In this document: in pieces, positions 14,867-23,004 of the stretch
Position numbering within the stretch: the first letter of the stretch is position 1
Layout: each line of letters begins with the position of its first letter
Origin: Limnohabitans sp. MMS-10A-178
Lineage (GTDB): Bacteria; Pseudomonadota; Gammaproteobacteria; Burkholderiales; Burkholderiaceae_C
DNA length: 64,000 nt
Direction of reading: 5' to 3'
Assembly (NCBI RefSeq): GCF_003063375.1
Contig: NZ_NERY01000001.1
Coordinates: forward strand, 1,364,001-1,428,000
Position numbers and translations under genes: made by a program
The notes under the pieces: generated by a model
What the model saw: only the letters and a program-made list of their open reading frames with translations
Told to the model about the DNA's origin: nothing
Databases searched by the model: none

Positions 14867-16975
14867 TTAAAGTGCTAGTTTGGTAGTCACACCCATGATC
14901 GCATTGCGTGGCAATGCGGGCTCAAAAAATTGTTTGTTGGCTTGATTGATGATGACGGAACCCACTGCGCGTTTGTCTGTCAAATTGTCGATGCCAACAA
15001 AAGCGACAACTTGAGCTTGGCCCCATTGGAAGTGCTGCCTGACGCGTGCATTCAACATGCCATAGCCGATGGCAGTGCCCGACGCGTCATTGCTGTCATT
15101 GGCCCAAAGTCGAGAGCGAGCCACCCAATCTAAGTTGGCTTCTTTGCCTGACACTGAATTTTTGTTGCCCAGCTGAAAGCCTTTTTCAGACCAAGCGATG
15201 GAAGAAAAAAGTTGTTGGCGTGGGATGCCGGGCAGATACTTGCCAGCCAATGACGTGTTCTCCCCATATTGAGCATTGATGGCCGTAGCAGAGAGAAGCG
15301 TGCGACAGTGCTGGTTCCACAAATGTCGTGCAGAAATTTCAATACCCTGGCGCTGCGTTTGCTGTGCATTGGTAAAAGCCGTGCGACCGCCAACCGACAG
15401 GCTAGTCACAATTTCATTGTCGGTTTGAATTCTAAAAAGCGCAGTGTCGATGCGGGTCTGTGGCGATGGTGTCCATTTGCCGCCAAGCTCAAGGTGCTGA
15501 ATGCGTGAGGGCACCAAGTTGGCATTGAACAAGCCTAGAACAGCGTTGCCAGATTGGGTGTACACCGATTCAGACAAGGTGGGCGTTTCAAAGCCACGAC
15601 CAGAATTGAGGTAAAGGTTGAGCGCATCATTGAGATGCCAGGTGGCCCCCAACACAGGATTGACCGCTTTGTAAGTGACCTTGCCAGAGCCATTGGCGCC
15701 ATCTGCCAAATAATCGTCGCGGCTTTGCAGTTGGATGGTGCTTGAGCGCAAGCCGGTGGTTATGCTCAACTGAGGCAAGAAGCGCCAGTTTGCTTGAGCA
15801 AAGATATCGCTGTTGCTGCTCTCGTTCAGTTCACTGCGATTGATGCTGCCCACTTTGGCGCCCGCATTGGCCAAACCGCCTTGCCGCATTTCACCTGAGA
15901 AGTCTTGATCAAAACCCAGCACCCAATCGAAGGATTGATGGGCAAGGCGCTGATTTTTTCCTTGTACCTGAAAGCCTATGCCGTGAAAGTTGCGATCAAG
16001 GCCCACCCAAGATCCCGCAGTGGGTGAGCTGGCCTGGTACTGAAGGTTTTCTCGGGTACCGCCATAAATCCGAGCTTGAACTCGGATCTGAGGATCAATC
16101 TGGTGTTCGAGCACCGCACCCAATTGTTCTTGGCTCACTGTTTTGCGGCCGTCGTTGACAACAGCGTTGTTGCCGGCTTGTTTGGGATTGGCAAGTGCCT
16201 GAGCAAGTGTGAGGCCAAGCGGGTCTTTGGCATAGGGCATGCTAAACAGATTGGCCAGCAGTTTGATGCGTGTTTGCGGGCTGACATCAATGCGCATCAA
16301 GGTGTTGATCTGTTCTCTTTTTGCCTCGCTGTGGGCTCTGTAGCCTTGAATGTGAAAAGTGCTGTAATCGCCCACAAAACTGACTTGGCCAGAGCGTTGG
16401 CTAAACTGCCAGTCGGTGCGTGAAAGGCCATGGCTGCCCATCACTATTTGGGACTGCAGTGTAGGCACTGCTTCAGCCTCTCTGGTAAACACTTGAATGA
16501 CACCGCCAGCAGAATTGCCGTAGAGCTGAGCCAAGGGTCCGGTTAAGACTTCAATTCTGTCTGCAGATGTGAGGCTGACCGTAGAAGCCTGTCCTTGCCC
16601 ATCTGGCGTGGTGGCGGGAATGCCATCTGTGATTAAGCGAAAACCGCGCAATCCAAACGCCGAACGAGCACCAAATCCTCGAATTGAAATTTGAACGTCT
16701 TGGGCGTAGTTGTTGCGATTGAACGCAACCACGCCAGGTGCTTGGTTCAAAACATCTGACAAATTAACCTGCGGCCCTGAATTGCGAATGGTCTGGCCAT
16801 CGATGGCATAAACCGATGCGGGTGCATCAAATTGACGTTGTGCCAAGCGGCCGCTTTGGACTAACACTTCTTGGGTATCTAGGCTTTGTCCAAACACCGA
16901 CACAGCATGCATTCCAATTGCCACAATGAACCCATGTCGCAATTTGAAGGAAGGCTTGGGCCAAGGAAATTTCAT
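14867..16975 (-). CDS. TonB-dependent outer-membrane receptor, YncD/PqqU-like
   Basis: A 702-residue outer-membrane receptor with signal peptide, plug domain (about residues 45-160) and beta-barrel. The stretches NNYAQDVQISIRGFG, RLITDGIPATTPDGQGQ and GPLAQLYGNSAGGVIQV agree closely with my recollection of E. coli YncD, now called PqqU, which takes up the cofactor pyrroloquinoline quinone. QEVLVQSG near the mature N-terminus may be the TonB box. No PQQ synthesis or PQQ-dehydrogenase gene is adjacent, so another ligand such as a ferric chelate cannot be excluded. It is convergent with the Bug gene (12 bases between the stops). No riboswitch was recognised upstream. Confidence 0.85.
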   Translation of the reverse strand: MKFPWPKPSFKLRHGFIVAIGMHAVSVFGQSLDTQEVLVQSGRLAQRQFDAPASVYAIDGQTIRNSGPQVNLSDVLNQAPGVVAFNRNNYAQDVQISIRGFGARSAFGLRGFRLITDGIPATTPDGQGQASTVSLTSADRIEVLTGPLAQLYGNSAGGVIQVFTREAEAVPTLQSQIVMGSHGLSRTDWQFSQRSGQVSFVGDYSTFHIQGYRAHSEAKREQINTLMRIDVSPQTRIKLLANLFSMPYAKDPLGLTLAQALANPKQAGNNAVVNDGRKTVSQEQLGAVLEHQIDPQIRVQARIYGGTRENLQYQASSPTAGSWVGLDRNFHGIGFQVQGKNQRLAHQSFDWVLGFDQDFSGEMRQGGLANAGAKVGSINRSELNESSNSDIFAQANWRFLPQLSITTGLRSSTIQLQSRDDYLADGANGSGKVTYKAVNPVLGATWHLNDALNLYLNSGRGFETPTLSESVYTQSGNAVLGLFNANLVPSRIQHLELGGKWTPSPQTRIDTALFRIQTDNEIVTSLSVGGRTAFTNAQQTQRQGIEISARHLWNQHCRTLLSATAINAQYGENTSLAGKYLPGIPRQQLFSSIAWSEKGFQLGNKNSVSGKEANLDWVARSRLWANDSNDASGTAIGYGMLNARVRQHFQWGQAQVVAFVGIDNLTDKRAVGSVIINQANKQFFEPALPRNAIMGVTTKLAL

Positions 16976-17115
16976 GTGTGTGGTTGAAGGTAAATGATGG
17001 TTTTGAAAACCGCTTCGGAAATATTAAATTGCTTTAGATCGTTTGTCTTGAAGCCATCAAGAGACCCCACGATCAGATTTCCATTCTGATGCTTGGCGCA
17101 CAATCGAAGTGACTA

Positions 17116-17143
17116 TTGACATCGACAAACTTTGGCATAAAGT
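17116..17143 (+). promoter_or_regulatory. Candidate sigma70 promoter of the lipoprotein methyltransferase gene
   Basis: TTGACA (17116-17121), a 16-base spacer and TAAAGT (17138-17143), 29 bases before the ATG at 17173. The -35 is perfect; the -10 is weak. Confidence 0.5.
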
Positions 17144-17172
17144 AGGCTGCTTGTTTTCGGTATCTATCTCAA

Positions 17173-18051
17173 ATGCAATCTACTCAAACCAACTTCAAAC
17201 GCACACTGGGCCTTGTTAGCCTCATTTTGTGTGCTGTTCTCTTTCTTCAAGCATGCAGTGTGACGCAGCCCGAAACTTATGCGCCAAAGCGAGGCCAGAA
17301 CGGCAAGGACGTCATGTGGTTGCCCACGGGAGATGATCTGATTGTGAAAATGTTGAAGGCTGCCAAAGTGGGTCCTCAAGATGAAGTGGTTGATTTGGGT
17401 GCAGGTGATGGCAAGATCCCCATTGCGGCCGCACGACTTTTTGGCGCCCGAGCTTGGGGCATTGAGTACAACAAAGATTTGGCAGCCCTCGCGCAGCGCA
17501 ATGCACAAAGGGCCGGTGTGGCCGATCGCGTTCGCATTGTGCAAGGCGATATCTTCAAAGAAGATTTTTCCAAAGCCACGGTGGTCACCATGTATCTGTT
17601 GGAAGAGTTGAACGCACAGCTTCGCCCCACCATTTTGGCCATGAAGCCTGGCACGCGGGTGCTTTCACACAACTTTTCAATGGGTGATTGGGAGCCCGAT
17701 GAGGTCATTACCGTTAGCAACGCCACAGGCTACTTTTGGACCGTGCCAGCCAGAGTGGCCGGTGTTTGGCGTTTGTCGGGGCTGGATGAAAAAAATTTGG
17801 CCACTCTGACCATAGACCAAGCCTTTCAGCGAGTGGCTGGCACTTTGACGCTTCAAGGCAAGACCCAAAATGTAATGGGTGCCCGCATGGACGGCGCTGC
17901 GCTTCATTTCAGTTTTATCAATGCCGATGGGCTGGTGAAGGCTGTCAAAGTACTTTTGAATGGCAATGTACTAACGGGCGAAGTGACGGGGCCTTACGGC
18001 ATGGTTGATATTCAACCCTCGGTGGTGAGGGTTGAAGGACGGCGTCCTTGA
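17173..18051 (+). CDS. SAM-dependent methyltransferase-fold protein with a lipoprotein signal
   Basis: A 292-residue protein. The N-terminus is a classical lipoprotein signal: basic start, hydrophobic core LGLVSLILCAVLFLQAC, Cys28. A class I methyltransferase core follows, with the nucleotide motif VVDLGAGDGKIPIAA (about residues 72-86) and the acidic ribose-binding Glu98 in WGIEYN, then GDIFKEDFSKATVVTMYLL. The last 90 residues form a beta-rich domain of unknown role. S-adenosylmethionine is not known to be present in the periplasm, so either the signal acts as an inner-membrane anchor or the fold binds something else. It stands alone between divergent or convergent genes. Confidence 0.75.
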   Translation: MQSTQTNFKRTLGLVSLILCAVLFLQACSVTQPETYAPKRGQNGKDVMWLPTGDDLIVKMLKAAKVGPQDEVVDLGAGDGKIPIAAARLFGARAWGIEYNKDLAALAQRNAQRAGVADRVRIVQGDIFKEDFSKATVVTMYLLEELNAQLRPTILAMKPGTRVLSHNFSMGDWEPDEVITVSNATGYFWTVPARVAGVWRLSGLDEKNLATLTIDQAFQRVAGTLTLQGKTQNVMGARMDGAALHFSFINADGLVKAVKVLLNGNVLTGEVTGPYGMVDIQPSVVRVEGRRP

Positions 18052-18081
18052 ACAAGCTGTTTAAGGCAGATTAAAAAATGT

Positions 18082-18441
18082 TTATTGCGTGCAGGTGCGG
18101 GTTCTGCTGATGGTGCCGTCTGAGCTGTGCACTTCTGTCCAGGGGGTGCAGCTGGGGTTGTCTTGGGCGAAGGGCAAAGTTTGCTGCTGAATGATGATCG
18201 GATTGGGCTGAACAATGACGGGTTGCCTAGTGGCTTCATAAATGATCAAACCACCAATGGCTGCAGGAACCGCCCAATTCCAAGCACCTGAGTGGCCACG
18301 GGCCCAATAGCCATGCCCGCCATGCCAACTATGGCCATGTTTGAAGCCATGGCCATGTCTAAAACCAGAACCGTGACCATGGTGCTGAGCCATGGCAGAT
18401 GCACTGAAGGCTAAAAGCATTAAAACAAACAGTTTTTTCAT
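18082..18441 (-). CDS. Secreted His/Gly-rich small protein
   Basis: A 119-residue exported protein: Sec signal MKKLFVLMLLAFSASAMA with cleavage after AMA, then a region of about 35 residues with alternating His and Gly (HHGHGSGFRHGHGFKHGHSW), a hydrophobic segment WAVPAAIGGLIIYEA, a Gln/Pro/Ile segment and a C-terminal part with two Cys (CTPW, TRTCTQ) that could form a disulfide. An AGGAG lies 6 bases before the ATG. The His cluster could bind Ni, Zn or Cu, but no metal gene is adjacent. Family not recognised beyond small periplasmic His-rich proteins. Confidence 0.75.
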   Translation of the reverse strand: MKKLFVLMLLAFSASAMAQHHGHGSGFRHGHGFKHGHSWHGGHGYWARGHSGAWNWAVPAAIGGLIIYEATRQPVIVQPNPIIIQQQTLPFAQDNPSCTPWTEVHSSDGTISRTRTCTQ

Positions 18442-18580
18442 GGCGGTCTCCTGTGAATAACACTTTAACGTCTGAGCTAGGGTTTTGGTTTACGCCACCC
18501 ATTTGTCAGATTAAAAGACAGAAAATGAACAATTGGGTAGGATGTAGCGTTTTAATCTACCAACAGTCAATCTGTTTTCA

Positions 18581-18865
18581 ATGATGAAATCACATGCCAA
18601 TTTGACGGAATTCACTGCGCAAGCCATGGAAGACGGCTTTGACGAGGTTGTTCAAAAAGAGTGGGCGCCCAACCTTGCGGTTGGAAAGCACACCCACCCC
18701 TTTGACGTCAAGGTTCAGCTTGCTGCTGGCCAAGTGCAAATGACTTTTGATTCAGGGGTACAGACCTACCAAGCTGGTCAAAGCTTCTTTATTGCTCGCG
18801 ACGTAGAGCACTCTGAGCTTTATGGCTCAGAGGGCGCCACATTTTGGGTTGCCCGCAAGCTCTAA
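18581..18865 (+). CDS. Small cupin-fold protein
   Basis: A 94-residue single cupin barrel. Motif 1 is GKHTHPFDVKVQLAAGQVQM (two metal-type histidines and an Asp instead of the usual Glu); motif 2 is YQAGQSFFIARDVEHSE with the third His. It may be a metal-dependent isomerase or dioxygenase or a ligand sensor; nothing more specific can be said. Two ATG codons in tandem (18581 and 18584) could both start it. The stop is 21 bases before the next gene, so it is probably co-transcribed with the SUMF1-like protein and the asparaginase. Confidence 0.8.
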   Translation: MMKSHANLTEFTAQAMEDGFDEVVQKEWAPNLAVGKHTHPFDVKVQLAAGQVQMTFDSGVQTYQAGQSFFIARDVEHSELYGSEGATFWVARKL

Positions 18866-18886
18866 TTTCAAAATGCCGAGTTCAAG

Positions 18887-19699
18887 ATGCAAGGCTGCAT
18901 GAGCAGAATTTCATTGCTTGTGAATCTGTTTGGGCTCTGTTTGGGGCTGAGTGTGGCTGTGTTGGCGCAAGCACAAACACAGACCCAAACACAAATACAA
19001 ACACAAGCACCAAGCAATTTGCCAATTGGCAAGCAGCTCAAAGTGCATGGCTTGATGTGGGACGCCCACGAGGTAACTGTGGGGCAGGTCAAACGTTATG
19101 CGCAAAGCACGGGTTTTGTCAGCCGCGCTGAAAAAGAAGGCGGTGGTTTTATTTACGAGGCGGGCTTTGTCCTTAAAAAAGGCTGGACTTGGCGTGCGCC
19201 CTTCGGAGTTCCGGCGCAAGACAATGAGCCCGCAGTGCATCTCACATTTGATGAGGCCCAAAAAATTTGTCAACACGATGGCAAGCGCTTGCCTCGTGAC
19301 ACCGAGTGGGTCAATGCCGCTTTTGTTGAACAAAGATCGCCAGCCCCTGACGGATTTATTTCAGGCAAACGTTATCGTTATCCAAATGGTGACAGCGCGC
19401 GACAAAGTCATTGCTTAGAAGGCTGCACTTCTTTGAAGGGCACAGCGCCCACGGGCTCACTTTGGCGCGGCACAGGGCATGTGCCCGTGATGACAACGCT
19501 CCCCGGGGTGAACGGTTTGTTTGACATGGGCGGTAATGTCTGGGAGTGGGTTGACACGGGCAGTGGTGACGAGAGAATCACCCGCGGTGCTTCGTGGTGG
19601 TACGACGCCAGCAGACAGGTGGCAGACGACGTAGCCACCAAGCCAAGAGACACCCGAGTGGGCTACGTCGGCTTTAGGTGTGTGACAAAGGCGCTATGA
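18887..19699 (+). CDS. Exported SUMF1/FGE-fold protein lacking the catalytic cysteines
   Basis: A 270-residue protein with signal peptide, a low-complexity QTQTQTQIQTQ linker after the cleavage site and a formylglycine-generating-enzyme (SUMF1) domain. Fold marks are DAHEVTVGQVKRYAQST, AVHLTFDEAQKICQHDGKRL, GLFDMGGNVWEWV and the terminal VGYVGFRCV. The two redox cysteines that FGE enzymes carry after the RGGSW motif are absent: RGASWWYDASRQ has none. It is thus probably a non-FGE member, of the kind used as binding or regulatory modules. ATG at 18899 is an alternative start. It overlaps the asparaginase start by ATGA. Confidence 0.75.
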   Translation: MQGCMSRISLLVNLFGLCLGLSVAVLAQAQTQTQTQIQTQAPSNLPIGKQLKVHGLMWDAHEVTVGQVKRYAQSTGFVSRAEKEGGGFIYEAGFVLKKGWTWRAPFGVPAQDNEPAVHLTFDEAQKICQHDGKRLPRDTEWVNAAFVEQRSPAPDGFISGKRYRYPNGDSARQSHCLEGCTSLKGTAPTGSLWRGTGHVPVMTTLPGVNGLFDMGGNVWEWVDTGSGDERITRGASWWYDASRQVADDVATKPRDTRVGYVGFRCVTKAL

Positions 19700-20703
19700 A
19701 TTTCGCTCCCATGATTGAGCTCACTCGCAACGGCATCTCTGAGTGCCTGCACATGGGCGCTTTGGCAGTCACAGACGCCAATGGCAAATTGATGGCTTCA
19801 GCTGGCAATCCACACTGGCTTTGCTTCACTCGATCGACCTTGAAAGCGCTGCAAGCTTTGCCCCTAATGCAAAGTGGGGGTGCCTCACATTTTGGTTTCA
19901 CTTCTCAAGAGTTGGCGCTCATGTGTGCCAGTCACAACGGCGAAGACATGCATGTGGCGCAGGTCTCGTCCATACTTCAAAAGAGCGGTACCCGCTATCA
20001 GCAGTTGCGCTGTGGCTGCCATGTGCCTTATCGCTTTAGCTTCAACGACAAGCCCTTGCCCGATGGCTTTGAATACGACGAGCGGCATCACAACTGCAGC
20101 GGCAAGCACAGTGGTTTTTTGGCTTACTGCGCATTGCATGGTTTGCCCACCGAAACCTACACCGACTTAGATCACCCACTTCAGCAGGCCGTTAGAAAAG
20201 CGGTGGCAGATGTGTCTGCGGTTGAGTCCAAGGACATGGCCTGGGGCGTAGACGGTTGCTCCGCCCCCAACTTTGCCATGCCACTTTCCAGTTTGGCCAG
20301 AGCTTATGCCCGATTGGCCACCCCCGAGTCTGATTCGAAGTATGGCAACAGTTTGAAACTGTTGGGCGAAGCCATGACAGCCCATCCAGAACTGGTGTCG
20401 GGTACGGGCCGCAACGATGCAGACCTCATGCGCGCAGGACGCGGCGATTGGGTGACCAAGGTTGGGGCTGATGGCGTGCAAGTGGTGGCCAGTCGTTCTA
20501 GAGGGCAGGCGCTGGCTTTGAAGATTGCCGATGGCAACAAGGTGGCCTTGTTTGCGGCCACCATTGAAGCGCTTGATCAGTTGGGGTGGTTGGATGCCCA
20601 GCAGCGTGAGGCTTTAGGGGCTTGGCGTGCTCAACCAATTCAAAACATCAAGGGTGCTCAAGTGGGAGAGCGGCGCCCTGTTTTTCAAATTCAGAAGGCC
20701 TGA
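19696..20703 (+). CDS. L-asparaginase, Rhizobium etli type II (thermolabile) family
   Basis: A 335-residue cytoplasmic enzyme hydrolysing L-asparagine to aspartate and ammonia, of the family typified by R. etli AnsA and unrelated to E. coli asparaginases. Recognisable stretches are ELTRNGISECLHMGALAV, LMCASHNGEDMHV, HNCSGKHSGFLAYC, WGVDGCSAPNFAMPL and VVASRSRGQALALK. The SGKH and Cys-containing segments belong to the active site in this family. I chose the ATG at 19696 because it overlaps the stop of the SUMF1-like gene by ATGA, giving coupled translation. A strong hairpin follows the stop. Confidence 0.88.
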   Translation: MNFAPMIELTRNGISECLHMGALAVTDANGKLMASAGNPHWLCFTRSTLKALQALPLMQSGGASHFGFTSQELALMCASHNGEDMHVAQVSSILQKSGTRYQQLRCGCHVPYRFSFNDKPLPDGFEYDERHHNCSGKHSGFLAYCALHGLPTETYTDLDHPLQQAVRKAVADVSAVESKDMAWGVDGCSAPNFAMPLSSLARAYARLATPESDSKYGNSLKLLGEAMTAHPELVSGTGRNDADLMRAGRGDWVTKVGADGVQVVASRSRGQALALKIADGNKVALFAATIEALDQLGWLDAQQREALGAWRAQPIQNIKGAQVGERRPVFQIQKA

Positions 20704-20723
20704 AGCAGCAAGAGGCTGCTTCA
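20701..20723. terminator. 9-bp stem-loop between convergent genes
   Basis: TGAAGCAGC, loop AAGAG, GCTGCTTCA. The left arm includes the asparaginase stop codon and the right arm lies just before the MATE gene's stop. There is no U-tract on either strand, so it is a terminator or RNA-end structure by position only. Confidence 0.5.
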
Positions 20724-20725
20724 AT

Positions 20726-22054
20726 TCATCGAGACCAGCTGACTTTCCAAACAGACACTGCAGTGAGTAAGCCAAAGCTCACCATGCCTGCTGCAATGAG
20801 CATAAACAGGTGCTCAATGCTGCCATTTTTTTCAACGAGCCAATAGCCCCCAATTGCCACCACAAGCAGCCTGAAAGTGCCTGCTAAAACAGGCCCCAAA
20901 AGCTTGCCTGCGCCTTGCGATGCAAAGTACAGGCACAAACCAATTGCAAAGAAACCATAACAAGGGCCAACCCATAGGAAATACTGATGGGCATGAAATA
21001 AAACGGTGGTGTTGCTCGTGAACATTTCAGACCAAACGCCAGGCCAAACAGTGACTAACAGACCAATACCGCCTATCAATGCTGCAGACATGAGAGAGCC
21101 AGCCCAGGCCACTTTTTTGGCGCGCTCAAAAAGTTGCGCACCCAAAGCCATGCCCACCATGGGTACACAGGCCACACCAAATGCAAAGGTCATGGGCACC
21201 AACAAAAACTCCAGACGTGTGCCAATGCCATAACCTGCCAAGGCTTCGGGGCCAAAGCTTGAAATGAGCCGCGTCAAAATCAAAATGGTGGCCACTGTTT
21301 GCAAAGTAGACAAGCTAGACATGGCGCCCACTTTGAGAATGTCCATGAACAAAGGTTTTGACAATGGGCTCTTGAAACTCAAGCGCAGCATGCTGCGAGA
21401 AGAGCGCAAATAGGCAAACAAATACAGGGTGCTTGCGCTAAACGCAATGACATATCCCATTGCAATGCCCGCCATGCCGAAACTCGGAATAGGCCCCCAA
21501 CCCAAACCTAAAACACCGCTCAAGGTCACTTGTGCCACACAAGCTATCAACAACACCAAGGAGGGCGTTTTCATGTTGCCAGATCCGCGAATGACAGACG
21601 CAAAACCGTTGGTCAGCCAAATACTCGCGGCGCCCCAAAATGCCACATTCGCATAGGCCAAAGATTGCGCCAGTGCTTCGCCCTGACCCCCTAGCAAGCG
21701 AAAAATAGGTTCGCCCCAAACAATGAAAACGAACGTGAAGAATAAGCCCATGCCCAAACAGATCAGGGCGGCATGCAACACCAGCGCGTTGGCTTTGCCC
21801 AAATCGTTGGCGCCAAGTGCTCGACTCACAGCCGACGAAATACCGCCTCCCATAGACCCTGCAGACAACATTTGCTGCAACATGATGCATGGAAAAACCA
21901 AGGCAATGCCGGCCAAGGACATGGTGCCCAAATACCCCACATACCAAGTTTCAGCAATGCTCACCAGCGTACCGGCGGTCATGGCCAAAAGGTTGGGGAG
22001 GGTCAAGCGCCAAATCGTCGGAACGATGGGCGCTGTGGTGAGTGAGTTTTGCAA
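20726..22054 (-). CDS. MATE-family multidrug/Na+ antiporter
   Basis: A 442-residue inner-membrane exporter with about 12 hydrophobic segments in two homologous halves, each with MATE-typical runs: LPNLLAMTAGTLVSIAETWYVGYLG in the first half and ISSFGPEALAGYGIGTRLEFL in the second. It probably extrudes cationic drugs or metabolites using a Na+ or H+ gradient; the substrate is not visible. It is convergent with the asparaginase gene and lies 13 bases downstream of paaF on the same strand, so it may be read through from the paaF promoter. Confidence 0.88.
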   Translation of the reverse strand: MQNSLTTAPIVPTIWRLTLPNLLAMTAGTLVSIAETWYVGYLGTMSLAGIALVFPCIMLQQMLSAGSMGGGISSAVSRALGANDLGKANALVLHAALICLGMGLFFTFVFIVWGEPIFRLLGGQGEALAQSLAYANVAFWGAASIWLTNGFASVIRGSGNMKTPSLVLLIACVAQVTLSGVLGLGWGPIPSFGMAGIAMGYVIAFSASTLYLFAYLRSSRSMLRLSFKSPLSKPLFMDILKVGAMSSLSTLQTVATILILTRLISSFGPEALAGYGIGTRLEFLLVPMTFAFGVACVPMVGMALGAQLFERAKKVAWAGSLMSAALIGGIGLLVTVWPGVWSEMFTSNTTVLFHAHQYFLWVGPCYGFFAIGLCLYFASQGAGKLLGPVLAGTFRLLVVAIGGYWLVEKNGSIEHLFMLIAAGMVSFGLLTAVSVWKVSWSR

Positions 22055-22067
22055 CTAGCGCTTCGGC

Positions 22068-22847
22068 TTAACGATTCACGAATTGAGGTGCGCGCTTGTT
22101 CAAAAATGCGTCCATGCCTTCTTTTTGATCTTCGGTTGCAAACATCGAATGGAACAAACGGCGCTCAAACATCACGCCATCGCTCAGGCCACTTTCGAAG
22201 GCGCGGTTGACGCATTCCTTGGCCGCCATCACTGCCAATTGGCCCATGCCGCAAATGACCAGGGCAGCGCCCAAGGCTTCTTCCATCAATTTATCGGTAG
22301 GCACCACGCGGCTCACCAGGCCTGCGCGCTCTGCTTCGTGCGCGTCCATCATGCGGGCTGTCAAGGCCATGTCCATGGCCTTTGATTTGCCCACAGCGCG
22401 GGGCAAACGTTGTGTACCGCCTGCACCAGGAATGATGCCCAACTTGATTTCGGGTTGGCCAAACTTGGCGTTTTCAGCAGCAATCATAAAGTCGCACATC
22501 ATGGCCAACTCGCAACCACCGCCCAAAGCAAAGCCGCTCACCGCCGCAATCACGGGCTTGCGAATGCTGCGAATGGTTTCCCAGTTGCGCGTGATGAAAT
22601 CTTGTTTGTAGACGTCGTTGAAGTTGTGCTTGGCCATGGCCGAGATGTCGGCCCCTGCTGCAAAGGCCTTTTCACTGCCTGTGATGATGATGCAGCCAAT
22701 GGCTTCGTCGGCGTCAAAGGCCTTCAGAGCTGTGCCCAGTTCGTCCATCAAGGGGCCATTCAAAGCATTCAATGCTTTGGGGCGGTTGAGGGTAACGATA
22801 CCGACTTTGCCGCCTTCAACGCGGACTTCAATGTTTTCGTAAGACAA
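22068..22847 (-). CDS. paaF: Enoyl-CoA hydratase, PaaF-like
   Basis: A 259-residue crotonase-fold enzyme. The oxyanion-hole segments are [13 protein letters not shown] and [15 protein letters not shown]; the two hydratase glutamates are in GGGCELA and [16 protein letters not shown]. This is the normal pattern of 2-enoyl-CoA hydratases such as PaaF, which hydrates 2,3-dehydroadipyl-CoA in phenylacetate breakdown. The start codon is TTG (22845-22847), supported by a strong AGGAG 8 bases upstream and no better ATG. It is divergent from paaG across a 157-base region holding a TetR-type palindrome, hence the PaaF name; a general fatty-acid role is also possible. Confidence 0.82.
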   Translation of the reverse strand: MSYENIEVRVEGGKVGIVTLNRPKALNALNGPLMDELGTALKAFDADEAIGCIIITGSEKAFAAGADISAMAKHNFNDVYKQDFITRNWETIRSIRKPVIAAVSGFALGGGCELAMMCDFMIAAENAKFGQPEIKLGIIPGAGGTQRLPRAVGKSKAMDMALTARMMDAHEAERAGLVSRVVPTDKLMEEALGAALVICGMGQLAVMAAKECVNRAFESGLSDGVMFERRLFHSMFATEDQKEGMDAFLNKRAPQFVNR

Positions 22848-22934
22848 AAGGTTTCTCCTATCAGGTGCTAAATGCCATTACCCCTGACTATAACGGGACG
22901 CAAAAGGTGCTTAAATCAAGGGAAAATATTAGCC

Positions 22935-22950
22935 AACCGATCGGTCGGTT
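22935..22950. promoter_or_regulatory. TetR/PaaR-like operator palindrome
   Basis: AACCGATCGGTCGGTT is an imperfect palindrome between divergent paaF and paaG. The ACCGA/TCGGT half-sites look like TetR-family operators, including those of the phenylacetyl-CoA-responsive repressor PaaR. No tetR gene is in the window. Confidence 0.65.
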
Positions 22951-23004
22951 AATGGTACATTTTCAGTTTCTGCCAACATCCGAACCTCGACCCAGACTTA
23001 GACC

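Noticed and set aside
14855..14874. CACTT...AAGTG stem with an inner T-run as a terminator between convergent genes
   Set aside because: Only 5 bp of stem and a 10-base loop; too weak to call.
16976..17172. Cobalamin or other riboswitch upstream of the TonB receptor
   Set aside because: No B12-box-like sequence or large conserved fold was found; only short hairpins such as GGTTTT-C-AAAACC are present.
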